From the NCBI GenBank assembly GCA_030576275.1, contig JALIBN010000001.1, positions 14,421 to 78,420 of the forward strand: a DNA stretch of 64,000 bases. The letters are read 5' to 3'. The notes below the pieces were generated by a model. That model saw only the letters and a program-made list of their open reading frames with translations, did not search any database and was not told the DNA's origin. Position 1 is the first letter of the stretch. Every line of letters starts with the position of its first letter. Origin of the DNA: Pseudomonadota bacterium. GTDB taxonomy: Bacteria > Pseudomonadota > Gammaproteobacteria > Nitrosococcales > Methylophagaceae. A program made the position numbers and the translations under genes. Shown in pieces: positions 26,164-35,833 of the stretch.

Positions 26164-26579
26164 TGATTTTTCAGCAAGAGATCGTAATTTCAACACCAGG
26201 GCGAAGTACCACCAATATTACATCCGAAATTCAAAATCTGGTTGCTCAATCAGGAATCAGAATTGGAACCTGTCATATTTTTGTAGAACATACCAGTGCA
26301 TCTATTATGTTATGCGAGAATGCAGATCCTGATGTTCGGCGTGATCTTGAAACCTATATGCAACATATTGTGCCTGACGGCGATCCGATGTTTTTACATC
26401 AAGATGAAGGCCCTGACGATATGAGTGCACATATCAGAACCGTGTTAACAAATCCTGATTTAACCGTACCTGTCAGTGCCGGCCAATGCAGTTTGGGTAT
26501 TTGGCAAGGTATCTTCTTGTGGGAGCATCGTACGCACAAATATCATCGCCGCGTGATCGTCACGATTCAAGGTGAATAA
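26163..26579 (+). CDS. yjbQ: YjbQ family protein (UPF0047)
   Basis: A 138-residue member of the YjbQ/UPF0047 family, full length. Signature residues are GTCHIFVEHTSASIMLCENADPDVRRDL and the C-terminal GTWQGIFLWEHR-like QGIFLWEHRTHKYHRRVIV. Family members have weak thiamine-phosphate-synthase activity and a conserved His/Asp metal-like site, but the biological role is unsettled. It starts at the last base of the ybiB stop and is the last gene of the block before a 0.9-kb gene-poor stretch. Confidence 0.9.
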   Translation: MIFQQEIVISTPGRSTTNITSEIQNLVAQSGIRIGTCHIFVEHTSASIMLCENADPDVRRDLETYMQHIVPDGDPMFLHQDEGPDDMSAHIRTVLTNPDLTVPVSAGQCSLGIWQGIFLWEHRTHKYHRRVIVTIQGE

Positions 26580-27467
26580 GCGATAGTCAAATCCAAATCA
26601 AGACTTATCAATCTTAACCTCATGAGTGTGTATTTACTTCTTATTATTCTATTTAACATAATATACATTATACGAACCTAAGTTTTACTGAGCAATCAGT
26701 GCCATTTTAGGAAAATATGCGGTGCGCATCATTGTTGTTATGTTAAATACCGTCATTCTAACGGTGATTATGTATGGCTGGTTATTTTGGGGGTTCTTAT
26801 TTAAAACACGTACATTCAGAATTTGAATGTAAACTTACACCTGGTAAACATCCTAGGTAAAACTTAAATTCTGAAATGTAATTCAGCTTTTACATTCTCG
26901 TAGCATTATTTTGTTCTGTTACTAAAAGATCAAAATTAATTATTGCTACTCCTACCTAACAAACAGGAATAACCCAATCTTACATTATTGGGTTTAATGT
27001 AATTCGCCATGGATTTTATCTTTTATGGAGTTAGCCTAAATAATGCTTCAATAATTTGATTGGCCTTCGTTACTTCGTCAATAAGTCGAAATCATAATGG
27101 TTACTTTTCATTACGCAAAGCCTTTATCCAAAATACTTTTAACTTCTTAGGCTGATTATTATCTTTAAAATTGTGGAGCTAGTTTAGGAAATCACTACGT
27201 CTCATCATGTTCAGGCATTTGCTATTGTAATGCTGATTTACTGCTCGTGTCACATTAAAAACTGTTATTTTTCATATAACTAAGTAAACACCGAGTACTA
27301 CGTTTTATTATTACACATAGTTCTGAAGCGTGTTCCCACCCTATCTCTCCCTAAATAAATTATGTATGTAATATCACACTCGAAACGAGTTTTAATTCCT
27401 CAGGCATACCTCTAAATAACTAGATTTAGAGGGTGTTACATCCATTATAAATTCCGATTGGTTTGAA
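26580..27467. other. Gene-poor stretch between yjbQ and the EAL gene
   Basis: About 890 bases of AT-rich sequence without a credible gene. A short plus-strand frame at about 26700-26825 reads as a hydrophobic peptide (VRIIVVMLNTVILTVIMYGW) and may be a membrane-protein remnant. The structured repeat at 26830-27010 lies here. The rest (27011-27467) shows nothing I can assign, although it separates two convergent transcription units. Confidence 0.5.
26830..27010 (+). repeat. Dispersed structured repeat, copy A
   Basis: This ~180-bp block aligns by eye along its whole length with 38382-38572, roughly 70% identical with few gaps. Shared blocks are TAAACTTACA, TAAAACTTAAAT, GCTTTTACATTCT, ACTAAAAG, AACAAACAG and a terminal hairpin. 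Copy A has an AATGTAA/TTACATT stem in its middle and an AACCCAAT/ATTGGGTT hairpin near the end (about 26972-26996). It lies between two convergent genes. It is not coding. Confidence 0.65.
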
Positions 27468-29144
27468 TTAGTGTTTAGATAACAAGTTTAAAATATCATT
27501 TTCTGGCATGGGTTTATGATAATAGTACCCTTGTATTTCATCCACCCCATTTTCCCATAGATACTTGGCTTGAACGGCGGTCTCGACGCCTTCGGCAACT
27601 GTTGTTCTTTTCATATGTCCGGCCATTTCGATAATTGAGTCAACGACTGGATAGTTATCAGCTTCGCCATTAATATCATCAATAAATGATTTATCAATTT
27701 TGATTGATGATACGGGTAGTTGATGAATATATTTCAAGTTAGATTGACCTGTACCAAAATCATCAACTGCAATTTCAAAGCCTAAAGCCACAAGTTCTAT
27801 GAGCCTCGATCTAACCATTTCAATATCTATAGCGATCATCGATTCTGTCAACTCAAAACCCAACAAATAATGAGATACTTTATATTCTTTACAACAGCCA
27901 ATGATCTTGTCGATAAAATCCTTATCTGCAAATTCACGTATACTTAAATTAATATATATCCTAACCCTGTTTTCAGGCTCAAGTTCGGATAATAACTTAC
28001 AAACTCGACGTAAAACATAATGACCAACGTCGATAATTGCCCCCGTTGATTCTGCTACTCTGATGAAGTCACTAAGATATAATAATTTAAAATCAGGATC
28101 TTTCCATCTGAGTAACGCTTCACAAGAGACAATCTTTTTATGATCATTTACTTTCGGCTGGATCGCTATATCTAAGTGATTGAGGCTGAACCCTGATTTA
28201 TTATTCATTTCTGATTTTAGCTTCATTGACAGCGCATCAAGTTCCAATGCATAGTCAATTCCGACATCAGAAGCTTGAGATAATTTGCCGCCATTGCCAT
28301 CACGTCGAGCAGTCTCAAGTGACTTCTCTAGCAATTGCAAGATGCTTTTCTTACTCAAATCTGAAATCGGTCTCCTCATACACACCGCAGTAATTGAAAC
28401 AGGAAGATTTAACGCCTGTCCAATCTCAGGGATAATTGCTGCAATGTCATTCATGCATATCACTCTGTCAGCAGATTCAGTCTCTTCGAGGCTATTTGTT
28501 GATATAATAAGAAATCTATCCCCAGAAACTCGATATGTTGCTGCTTCGTGATTTTGTGCCATTAAGGATATTTTGTGAGCTAAAAGTTTTAGGATGATAT
28601 CACCTGTCTCACGACCAAAAACTGTATTCAATTTTTGAAACTCATCAATATCCAACATGACAGCTGAGACATAGCCATATCGCAATTCAGTGAGCAATAA
28701 TTTCTCAAAATCCAAGCTTAACGCATATCTTGTTCTCAGCTTAGTTAAATCATCATACAGGGCACTATTGAGGACTAGACCCTCCAACTGCTTTATATGT
28801 GATGTGTCTCGTATCACTGCAACATATTTTTTTATATTATCTCTGAACAATTCTGAAAGAAAAATTTCTATCTCTATTTTCTTACCTGATTTTGTTACAG
28901 CGGCTATCTCAGTCCTTTTCCCCATCAGTTTTGACGTATGAGTTGCTTTGTATTTAGCGAGAAATCCGTCATGCTTAGAAGCCATCTCAGGGGGCATTAG
29001 GACTTTAACATTTTGCCCTATAAGTTCGTTATCTTCATACCCAAATAAATTTAGACAATATTGATTTGCTGATGTGATCGTCCCCATCTCATCGCTTATA
29101 ACGACAGCATCTGAAAGCATGTTTAATAATTGCATTGAGCTCAT
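27468..29144 (-). CDS. PAS domain protein with degenerate GGDEF and EAL phosphodiesterase domains
   Basis: A 558-residue cytosolic protein. PAS at ~5-120 (LNMLSDAVVISDEMGTITSANQ), GGDEF-like at ~125-295, EAL at ~310-555. The GGDEF signature is degenerate (RVSGDRFLII), so cyclase activity is unlikely. The EAL residues are complete: CEALLRW, NLSIRE, ELTES, VDDFGTGQSNL, KIDKSFI and AEGVET. It therefore probably hydrolyses c-di-GMP, perhaps with GTP-binding GGDEF control. It is the distal member of the minus-strand signalling locus, 65 bases after the porin gene. Confidence 0.9.
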   Translation of the reverse strand: MSSMQLLNMLSDAVVISDEMGTITSANQYCLNLFGYEDNELIGQNVKVLMPPEMASKHDGFLAKYKATHTSKLMGKRTEIAAVTKSGKKIEIEIFLSELFRDNIKKYVAVIRDTSHIKQLEGLVLNSALYDDLTKLRTRYALSLDFEKLLLTELRYGYVSAVMLDIDEFQKLNTVFGRETGDIILKLLAHKISLMAQNHEAATYRVSGDRFLIISTNSLEETESADRVICMNDIAAIIPEIGQALNLPVSITAVCMRRPISDLSKKSILQLLEKSLETARRDGNGGKLSQASDVGIDYALELDALSMKLKSEMNNKSGFSLNHLDIAIQPKVNDHKKIVSCEALLRWKDPDFKLLYLSDFIRVAESTGAIIDVGHYVLRRVCKLLSELEPENRVRIYINLSIREFADKDFIDKIIGCCKEYKVSHYLLGFELTESMIAIDIEMVRSRLIELVALGFEIAVDDFGTGQSNLKYIHQLPVSSIKIDKSFIDDINGEADNYPVVDSIIEMAGHMKRTTVAEGVETAVQAKYLWENGVDEIQGYYYHKPMPENDILNLLSKH

Positions 29145-29209
29145 TAGAGTCTAAACTTTTTTCTAAATGTGTTACCGAGTATAACACTTTTAGAAATAGA
29201 CTTTATCAT

Positions 29210-30547
29210 TTAGAATGCCCATTGGCTTCTTAGCTGCACGATATCAGGGTGAATTGAATCGAGTGGTCCACCATTCACATCTAAAACATTCATATAGTTC
29301 GCGGAAAACCTTATGGTGTTTGTTGCGAACCAATTAACACCATAAGTGAAACTATCTGCTTTACCCCCCAGAATATCTTGGTCATTGAGATTAATAGTGC
29401 TGTAACGTAATCCAAATTCCCAAGCGCCTATACCGCCCTCACCAACACTAGCTCTAGGCGTTATTTTTCCAAACTTTCCATTTGCGTATTGACGTGATTC
29501 CCCTGTAAAGAAGTAGCCTGTTTGAATATACCAACTATCAAAATCTAAACTTTGAGTACTATTACGACTCACCGATGTAGTAACATATTCTGACTGAACG
29601 GAGAGCGGGCCAGAGACCATCGCTACTTCAAACCCATATTTTGAATGAGAATCTACATCGGTCATATTTCCTGTATCGACAATATTTATTCCAGACACAT
29701 CACTTTCAGGCTGCTGTTTAAACCGTAATATAGCCGCTTCGCCGGCATCACGATAATTAGCTGATACTGCTAAATGTAATAATGATCCTTTGTTATTAAT
29801 TGGTGCATATGAAATCCGGCTTCCAAGTCCCCAGCCTTCATCATTTGCACCACCTACGGTTTGTACTGCTTCGCCAAACAAGCCAGCGGATGCTGTCCAA
29901 TTTTTTCTATTGGTGAATGCCATCGCACCTATATGACGCCCACTATTAAGGCCATTTGTAAGTGAGCGTTCCATGAATAAGTTATAGTTTGCATTCATTT
30001 GAAATTGCAGACTGAAAGGATCTTTCATGTTACCGACTCTGAATGACATTGCATCTAAGCCTCGATATTCAACAAATGCATCTGCGATACCTTTATTGTG
30101 ATCGGTCGCAAAATCATATTCAAATTTATACCCCCAATCATGATACATTTTTCCTTCTACAGACATGCGGGCACGCCTGATCTTTGTACCATCGCCCATG
30201 GTGTTATTATCATTCCCATAAGCGGCGGCATCAGCCATTACACGTGCCCCTAGTTTTGTTGTAAAAGCGCCATCTCGTGTTTTAACCGTGACACCACCTT
30301 TCACTGACACCTCGACATCTGAAGGTCGTGTTGCTTGTGCTAGTTGATTTTGTAGGGCTGATTTTTCTTGATTATTTTGTTCCTGCCGCTGGTTTAGCTC
30401 GGCTTGTAAACGACCATATTGTGCCTCACTGATCATGCCATTTTCATGTAACATACCTATTAATGTTTCAATTTCTGAACTTGCATTAACCGGCAGTCCA
30501 ATAGCGAGTAGAACAGTACCAATAAGTATTGTTTTTTTTAGTTTCAT
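29210..30547 (-). CDS. OprP/OprO-family outer-membrane porin
   Basis: A 445-residue protein with a clear signal peptide (KKTILIGTVLLAIGLPVNAS) and a short N-terminal coiled coil (residues ~28-68, GMISEAQYGRLQAELNQ). A beta-barrel follows with ARMSVEGKMYHDWGYKFEYDF and FRVGNMKDPFSLQF and the aromatic C-terminus QWAF. These are features of the phosphate-selective OprP/OprO trimer porins. Beside a PhnD-like binding protein and two kinases, it could admit the sensed oxyanion through the outer membrane. Anion specificity is an inference. A 126-base gap separates it from the HD-GYP gene, so it may have its own promoter. Confidence 0.88.
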   Translation of the reverse strand: MKLKKTILIGTVLLAIGLPVNASSEIETLIGMLHENGMISEAQYGRLQAELNQRQEQNNQEKSALQNQLAQATRPSDVEVSVKGGVTVKTRDGAFTTKLGARVMADAAAYGNDNNTMGDGTKIRRARMSVEGKMYHDWGYKFEYDFATDHNKGIADAFVEYRGLDAMSFRVGNMKDPFSLQFQMNANYNLFMERSLTNGLNSGRHIGAMAFTNRKNWTASAGLFGEAVQTVGGANDEGWGLGSRISYAPINNKGSLLHLAVSANYRDAGEAAILRFKQQPESDVSGINIVDTGNMTDVDSHSKYGFEVAMVSGPLSVQSEYVTTSVSRNSTQSLDFDSWYIQTGYFFTGESRQYANGKFGKITPRASVGEGGIGAWEFGLRYSTINLNDQDILGGKADSFTYGVNWFATNTIRFSANYMNVLDVNGGPLDSIHPDIVQLRSQWAF

Positions 30548-30673
30548 AATAATATTCCAGTGGTTGATAACACTAAGTTACACGTTAATTTCACATGACT
30601 TTTACATTTAAATGGCACATATTTTCCCAAGAACAGTGGTAAGGATTACTGTTTGGTTTATTTAACAAAATGG

Positions 30674-31467
30674 TCAAAATGATAAAAGAGCTGTTGTTTT
30701 TAAGCTGTGATGGTTAATAGTATTTCGTAATTGAATCATTTCATCACTAATGGCTAAAGATGTATCGGTAATAAATGGGCAAATATATTTGCCTCTTCCA
30801 TCTTCAAGTATAGATAAGACGACACAATCTGGGAGTGCAGGTACATAGCAGCGATCCATAGTTAAAGCATCGAAAACATCTACTATTGCTACGATTCTTG
30901 CACTCATTGGAATTTGAGAAGCCTTTAACCCGTAAGGGTAGCCTGATCCATCCCATTTTTCATGGTGACACAGCGCGATTTCTCTCGCCATTTCCATCAT
31001 TGGGTCATCTGATTGCGAAAGAATGTCACCGCCGTAATTAGGGTGTTTACGCATGACCTCCCATTCTGAATCGTTCAAAGGACCTGGTTTTTTAATATAC
31101 TGTCGGGGATGCCAATTTTCCCAACATCATGCATAGGACTTGCTAGATTAATTAATTTACAAAACTCATCATCCATGCCTAATGATTTTGCGACCAATTG
31201 TGAAAAGTGAGCTATTCTTGTGACGTGAACAGCGGTATCGTCATCTTTGTAAGCGGCTGCTTTTTGCAAGCGTGCGAAAGAATCACTGCGTGAAAGTGAT
31301 TGATTAGTTTTTTGATGTGCCAAGCACAATTGTTGCAAATAATCTGAATAACGATTGAACAATTTAGTAATAAAAGCATTATCACGCTTAAGACTAACGA
31401 TCTCAGTAAATAAGTCGTTCTGTGATTTCCAGATCGAAATATCTAACGGATTGTATATAGTGGACAT
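30674..31467 (-). pseudogene. HD-GYP c-di-GMP phosphodiesterase split by a -1 frameshift
   Basis: Two abutting reading frames make one HD-GYP protein. The first (31467 to 31075, 130 aa) has an N-terminal helical region and HVTRIAHFSQLV ... SPMHDVGKIGIPDSILKN. The second (from about 31090 to 30674) has MRKHPNYGGDILSQ, CHHEKWDGSGYPYGL and ARIVAIVDVFDALT. HD and GYP motifs thus fall on different frames. The break is at TTA AAA AAC CAG (about 31089-31100), a six-A tract. One more A, or -1 slippage on A-AAA-AAC, restores the family sequence. The C-terminal third is also eroded (the usual FDP is CPF). Pseudogene is the simplest reading; recoding or sequence error remain possible. Confidence 0.75.
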
Positions 31468-31476
31468 ATTTAAGTT

Positions 31477-31833
31477 TTATACATGTGATAATAAGTCTAA
31501 AGGACTAAAAGGTTTAGTTATATAAACATCTGCACCAGCTTGATATCCCTGATCAATGTCTGCCTTTTGGCTCATTGCCGACAATAAGATAACTTTAGTC
31601 GCTGAATTTGCTATATTCGATTTAATCTTTCTACATAGTTCTAGTCCATCAAATTGTCCTGGCATCATGATGTCTAAAATTATTACATCAGGCTTCACCA
31701 CAGGAATCATCTTCATAGCATCATCGCCGTCCTGAGCTTCAAATAAATCATAATCACTCAATTCTAATGTCATTCGTATTAACGCTCTCAATTCTTTATT
31801 GTCATCGACAATTAAAATTCGTTTTGCATGCAT
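31477..31833 (-). CDS. Stand-alone response-regulator receiver protein
   Basis: 118 residues, a single REC domain with nothing after it. Acid pair D10-D11, phosphoacceptor D54 in VIILDIMMPG, switch S85 and K107 in YITKPF are all present. It starts 3 bases after the stop of the upstream HAMP-PAS kinase, whose end contains its GAGGAG ribosome binding site. This tight coupling makes that kinase its likely partner. Downstream by 9 bases is the HD-GYP gene. A REC protein next to an HD-GYP protein resembles RpfG split into two chains. Confidence 0.92.
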   Translation of the reverse strand: MHAKRILIVDDNKELRALIRMTLELSDYDLFEAQDGDDAMKMIPVVKPDVIILDIMMPGQFDGLELCRKIKSNIANSATKVILLSAMSQKADIDQGYQAGADVYITKPFSPLDLLSHV

Positions 31834-31836
31834 TTG

Positions 31837-33927
31837 TTACTCCTCGATGTGTTCGATCAAGATAGTTATAGGTAGCCAAACGATTACCATTGTGCCCTTG
31901 CCAATGGTGCTCGTAATATCTAATTGTCCATTATGTATTTTTACAAACTCTTTAGTTAAACTTATTCCTAATCCTGTGCCAGCTATATTTCCGGTTTTAT
32001 CAGCCCTGTAAAATCTCTCACCTACATGAGATAATTCATTCGGAGTCATTCCAATACCAGTATCTTCAATTATCACTCCAAATACTGATACCCCATCAGC
32101 CATTCGAATGGCTGTAGAAACCATTATTTTCGAGCTTTTTGGTGAATATTTAAAAGCATTACTTAAGATATTACTGAAAATCTGACGTATTTTGGATGGG
32201 TCAAATTCAACGGTAGGCCAGTGTGCTGGCTTTTGAAAATCAATAAAGTGATAATCATCAGAGGCAGATATATCAATAATTAGTTCGGTTAGAACCGCCT
32301 CTAATGTGCCTTGTTGCATATCAAACGCGCCCATAGCTCGGTCTTCGATACGAGCAATATCTAATAGATCATCTAATAACGCTTTAAGGCGCACTGCTTG
32401 TCTATTTATATTTGACGCAATTTCTTTTGTTTTTTCTGGATTGTAGTCACGAATACTTAATAATTCACTAAAGCCCATCACACTCGCTAAGGGGGTACGC
32501 AACTCATGTGCCGCAGTCGACAGAAATTCACTTTTCATTCGGTCTACAATCGTTTCATGGGTAATATCAACGAAAAACAATATGTCTGAAGCGTTATTAT
32601 CATTTTTGTCTATTTTTTGACGCGTGACTCGCACTATTTTTTCTTCAGGTAGTTTTAAATAAAGCGTCTCTGGAGTTGATTGCTTTTCTAGTAACGTCAG
32701 ATCTATATGATGGTCAGAATCTAAAATTGTTGTTAAAAAATCCTTGAAACAAGGCCAGTCATGTGCTTCTTTACAAGCCTCTGGTGTTGTGTTGAATATT
32801 GAATAAAAAGCCTTATTCACATATGAAATATTTTGGTCGTTTGCAACAATTAAAAAACCATTTTCACTTAAGTCAAACACCGCTTCTAGTTCGTGTTCGA
32901 GTTCATCGATAAGAGTTAGATCACGTATTACGCCGACAATAAACTGTTCATTATTAAAATACGTCATACTAGAATGAATTTCTAATCGAATTTTTTTACC
33001 TCGTGATGTCATTGCAGTAGCAAGTTGTACATTTTTACTAAGGTCATTTAGTTTCCAATATTTGTAGTCCGGAATAAAACCACCCATATTCTGACCAATA
33101 ATATCCTTACCTTTATAATCAAATAGGATAAATGCCGCTTGATTTACACTCTGAATCTGGCCATCTAGGCTAATCATGAAAATAGAGTCCGTAGCTGTAT
33201 TCATTACTGCGTCCATACGGCTGTTATCAAAATGCAATTTCTCAGTAACGTCTGCAATTTTACTCGACATAATATTAAAAGCTTTCGATGCTTCTGTTAC
33301 TTCATCAGTGCCTTTCAGAGGAATCTGCAAACCGATCTCACCTTGAGATAACTTTACAGCCGCCTCTTTTAATAATATTAGACGTTTTGTTAGCATTATT
33401 CCAAGTAGCAATGAAAATAATGCTACGAATATCAGTTCTATTACAGCGATGATAACTAATTTATTCGTCGCGTTATCAATGGTCGCCTTTTGGTCAACTA
33501 TAGAAAATCCTACCTCAACTGAGCCAAATTTATAGCCTTCAACTAAAATGTCTGAAGACGCATCAAATGAACCATCGGTTTCACTTAAATCGATACTGTA
33601 ATCGCCCTCAAAATCACGTTTTAACAAGGCTTGGTCGCCTCGCTGCACTAACATGCCATCTAAGTCTATCATCTTGATATAGAGCATATTTGAATTTGAC
33701 ATCGCGGAGTCTGCGATTGACTCAAGTGTAGCCATATCCTTAGAAATTAGGGCATCTAGACTTGCTATCGCTAATAATGAGGAGACACTGTCCGCGTAAT
33801 CTTTAATATCTTTTTCAAGTGAGCTTTGTAATATAGCTCGACTATTTAAAACCAAGATCAATAGAAAAAAAGCTTCGATGATGGCTATACCAATAATAGT
33901 TTTGTATTTGAATGAGAGTTTAAACAT
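31837..33927 (-). CDS. Membrane histidine kinase with HAMP and PAS domains
   Basis: 696 residues. TM1 at ~10-30, a periplasmic sensor at ~31-165, TM2 at ~165-187, HAMP at ~185-235, PAS at ~240-360 and a second PAS-like at ~365-465. HisKA carries the phosphoacceptor His in STAAHELRTPLASVMGFSEL (~480). HATPase_c follows with N box SNILSNAFKYSP, G1 EDTGIGMTP and G2 GTGLGISLTKEF. All catalytic boxes are intact. Its first base overlaps the last of the PhnD-like gene, so the binding protein is probably its periplasmic ligand-sensing partner. It feeds the REC protein encoded 3 bases downstream. Confidence 0.93.
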   Translation of the reverse strand: MFKLSFKYKTIIGIAIIEAFFLLILVLNSRAILQSSLEKDIKDYADSVSSLLAIASLDALISKDMATLESIADSAMSNSNMLYIKMIDLDGMLVQRGDQALLKRDFEGDYSIDLSETDGSFDASSDILVEGYKFGSVEVGFSIVDQKATIDNATNKLVIIAVIELIFVALFSLLLGIMLTKRLILLKEAAVKLSQGEIGLQIPLKGTDEVTEASKAFNIMSSKIADVTEKLHFDNSRMDAVMNTATDSIFMISLDGQIQSVNQAAFILFDYKGKDIIGQNMGGFIPDYKYWKLNDLSKNVQLATAMTSRGKKIRLEIHSSMTYFNNEQFIVGVIRDLTLIDELEHELEAVFDLSENGFLIVANDQNISYVNKAFYSIFNTTPEACKEAHDWPCFKDFLTTILDSDHHIDLTLLEKQSTPETLYLKLPEEKIVRVTRQKIDKNDNNASDILFFVDITHETIVDRMKSEFLSTAAHELRTPLASVMGFSELLSIRDYNPEKTKEIASNINRQAVRLKALLDDLLDIARIEDRAMGAFDMQQGTLEAVLTELIIDISASDDYHFIDFQKPAHWPTVEFDPSKIRQIFSNILSNAFKYSPKSSKIMVSTAIRMADGVSVFGVIIEDTGIGMTPNELSHVGERFYRADKTGNIAGTGLGISLTKEFVKIHNGQLDITSTIGKGTMVIVWLPITILIEHIEE

Positions 33928-34736
33928 TATGGGTTTGATTCTTTGATATTGAGTTGCCTAACATCATCCCAATCACTATCAACACTAATCTTAATGCCAC
34001 CATTAAAACCTAAATCATTAAGAATCTTTTTACCTTCATCTAACTCATTTAATGAAATTAAGGCATTCTGAATGCTAGTAGCATCTTCTTGACTCACACT
34101 TGGACCTACTGCGAAAGCATGGGGTGTATAGGGCGATGAGCGCCAGATTACTTTTAGTTTATTGAATAAATCAATTGGCAAATTAGATAATGTACGATCG
34201 ATTCCTCCGCCGGCGACAAAAAAACCTTTTGCAACATTTTCATAGACAGAATCATGTGAAGACACGTACCTTGATGTGAAAGGTATATGTTTCAGTGTTA
34301 AATTTGCTTGCGGTAACATCGTTGCAGCAAATGATTTTGGTGAAGGAAAAGCAATTTCTGCATTATTTAACATTTCTAAACTCGATATTTCACTATCTCG
34401 TGCTACGACAATAATACCCACAATACTCTTACTGGCTTGTCTTGCTATGGCACGCAGTCCTAACGTTTTACTAAATACAGTGTAATGATACGGATTTAAG
34501 TAAGTGATATCATACGCACCGTTACTTACTCGTTGTTCAAACTCTGGGATATTGGGTGCAGTTTCAAAACGAATTTCTTTACCTGTTTTTTCTGATAAAA
34601 ATTTAGCCAATGGCACCCATACTTTAGCTAAACTAGCGGCTGATTGTTGAGGTACTATGCCTAGCCTTAGTAACTCTTCAGCGTGTGTCATATTGGTAGC
34701 AAACACGATGGTTAATAATAGTATGATCTTTTTCAT
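33927..34736 (-). CDS. PhnD-like periplasmic oxyanion-binding protein
   Basis: A 269-residue protein of the phosphate/phosphite/phosphonate-binding (PhnD, periplasmic-binding type 2) family. Signal peptide KKIILLLTIVFATNMTHA, then LRLGIVPQQSAASLAKVWVPLAKFLSEKTG, YDITYLNPYHYTVF and the long family domain. No ABC permease or ATPase gene is near; instead it is sandwiched between two histidine kinases with overlaps of 1 base and a gap of 2. This layout matches AioX-AioS-type systems, where a PhnD-like protein senses arsenite for a kinase. The ligand here could be phosphate, phosphonate, arsenite or another small anion. Confidence 0.88.
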   Translation of the reverse strand: MKKIILLLTIVFATNMTHAEELLRLGIVPQQSAASLAKVWVPLAKFLSEKTGKEIRFETAPNIPEFEQRVSNGAYDITYLNPYHYTVFSKTLGLRAIARQASKSIVGIIVVARDSEISSLEMLNNAEIAFPSPKSFAATMLPQANLTLKHIPFTSRYVSSHDSVYENVAKGFFVAGGGIDRTLSNLPIDLFNKLKVIWRSSPYTPHAFAVGPSVSQEDATSIQNALISLNELDEGKKILNDLGFNGGIKISVDSDWDDVRQLNIKESNP

Positions 34737-34738
34737 GC

Positions 34739-35833
34739 TTAAAAATCCTTAGGATTTTTCATGGCAAGCTCTTTCTTGAGTATTGCAAGATCAGCGGCAT
34801 AGAGCTTGGCTTGTTTTAAGCCATCTAGCTCGTTTACTTGATTCGTGCTTCCTAATGGAAGTTCAATAATGATTGTTTGATAGCCATTGCTAGATATCTG
34901 CTTAAGATTACCCCCGTGCAATTGCACGACACGATGTGCTAAAAATAAATTAAAATTTAGACTGTTTTCCACATCATCATATGTTGGTGGTTTAAGTTCA
35001 CTGCCTTCTTGTTGTAAGTTATGAAAATTAAGAGGATTCATCACCGGTGTATTGGTGATTTTGATGGTTGCAAAATAGCCATGTAGATGGATTTTGACTT
35101 TAATTTCATCTTTATCTTTAGCATTACGCATCACTTCTCTCATTGACTCTCTGACTGCGAGCAATAACCAATCTCTACTACCGTATATGTTACTCACTTC
35201 AGAACCTGTGGTTTCAATTTTTACAGATAAAGATTTCTTGTTAATTAAGGTGTCTAATCTCTCAATGGCAACGTTTAACAAGCTTAAGACAGGTATTTTT
35301 TGCTTAGTTTGGATATCTTGATCGGTGTAGAGATCACCTAACATTTTTATTTTAAATACAGAATCCATCAACTCGGAGCCATTGTCTAGTGTGTTATTCA
35401 ATAACTCTTTAATTTTATTAGTGATCTTTATGTCACGTATTGACTCCAACAGTAGTTCAGTGCTGAAGTAAAGATCATTTAGTGGTTTTTCTAATTCATC
35501 TTTTAGTAACAGCATCAGTCGATGTTTCAATATCCCAACATGGTTTTTAGAATTATGAGATAAAAAAAGTAACATGAAAAATGATTGGAATGGCATGATT
35601 TTAACTTCAAAATCAGAACCTATTCCTAGGTCATCATTGAGTTGTAATACTACTGGCGTATCAATTTCCTTATCTAATATTTGGTGAAGACTTTGCTGAA
35701 AATCTCTCGACCCAATCTTAGATATATCATTTGTTATGGATAAAGCCTTGGCTGCTTTATTTGAATAGCTGTGAAGCCCGCTCTGATCAATAAGTATAAT
35801 GGGATCAGATATGTCATCAAAAATATGTATCAT
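34739..35833 (-). CDS. Soluble PAS/histidine-kinase-like protein
   Basis: 364 residues with no TM segment. PAS-like N-terminus (FDDISDPIILIDQSGLHSYSNKAAKAL), a helical central region (RLMLLLKDELEKPLNDLYFSTELLLE, ~100-150) and a C-terminal HATPase-like fold (ESMREVMRNAKDKDEI; later NLFLAHRVVQLHGGNL). The dimerisation helix lacks an obvious H-E-x-x-x-P phosphoacceptor, and the G1 box is poor, so it may be a degenerate kinase or a phosphotransfer/anti-kinase partner. It starts inside the stop of the upstream HTH-REC gene (4-base overlap) and precedes the PhnD-like gene by 2 bases. Confidence 0.78.
   Translation of the reverse strand: MIHIFDDISDPIILIDQSGLHSYSNKAAKALSITNDISKIGSRDFQQSLHQILDKEIDTPVVLQLNDDLGIGSDFEVKIMPFQSFFMLLFLSHNSKNHVGILKHRLMLLLKDELEKPLNDLYFSTELLLESIRDIKITNKIKELLNNTLDNGSELMDSVFKIKMLGDLYTDQDIQTKQKIPVLSLLNVAIERLDTLINKKSLSVKIETTGSEVSNIYGSRDWLLLAVRESMREVMRNAKDKDEIKVKIHLHGYFATIKITNTPVMNPLNFHNLQQEGSELKPPTYDDVENSLNFNLFLAHRVVQLHGGNLKQISSNGYQTIIIELPLGSTNQVNELDGLKQAKLYAADLAILKKELAMKNPKDF

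Noticed and set aside
31075-31467. Two independent small proteins instead of one HD-GYP enzyme
   Set aside because: The HD and GYP motifs fall on either side of the break in normal family spacing, so one split gene is a better explanation.
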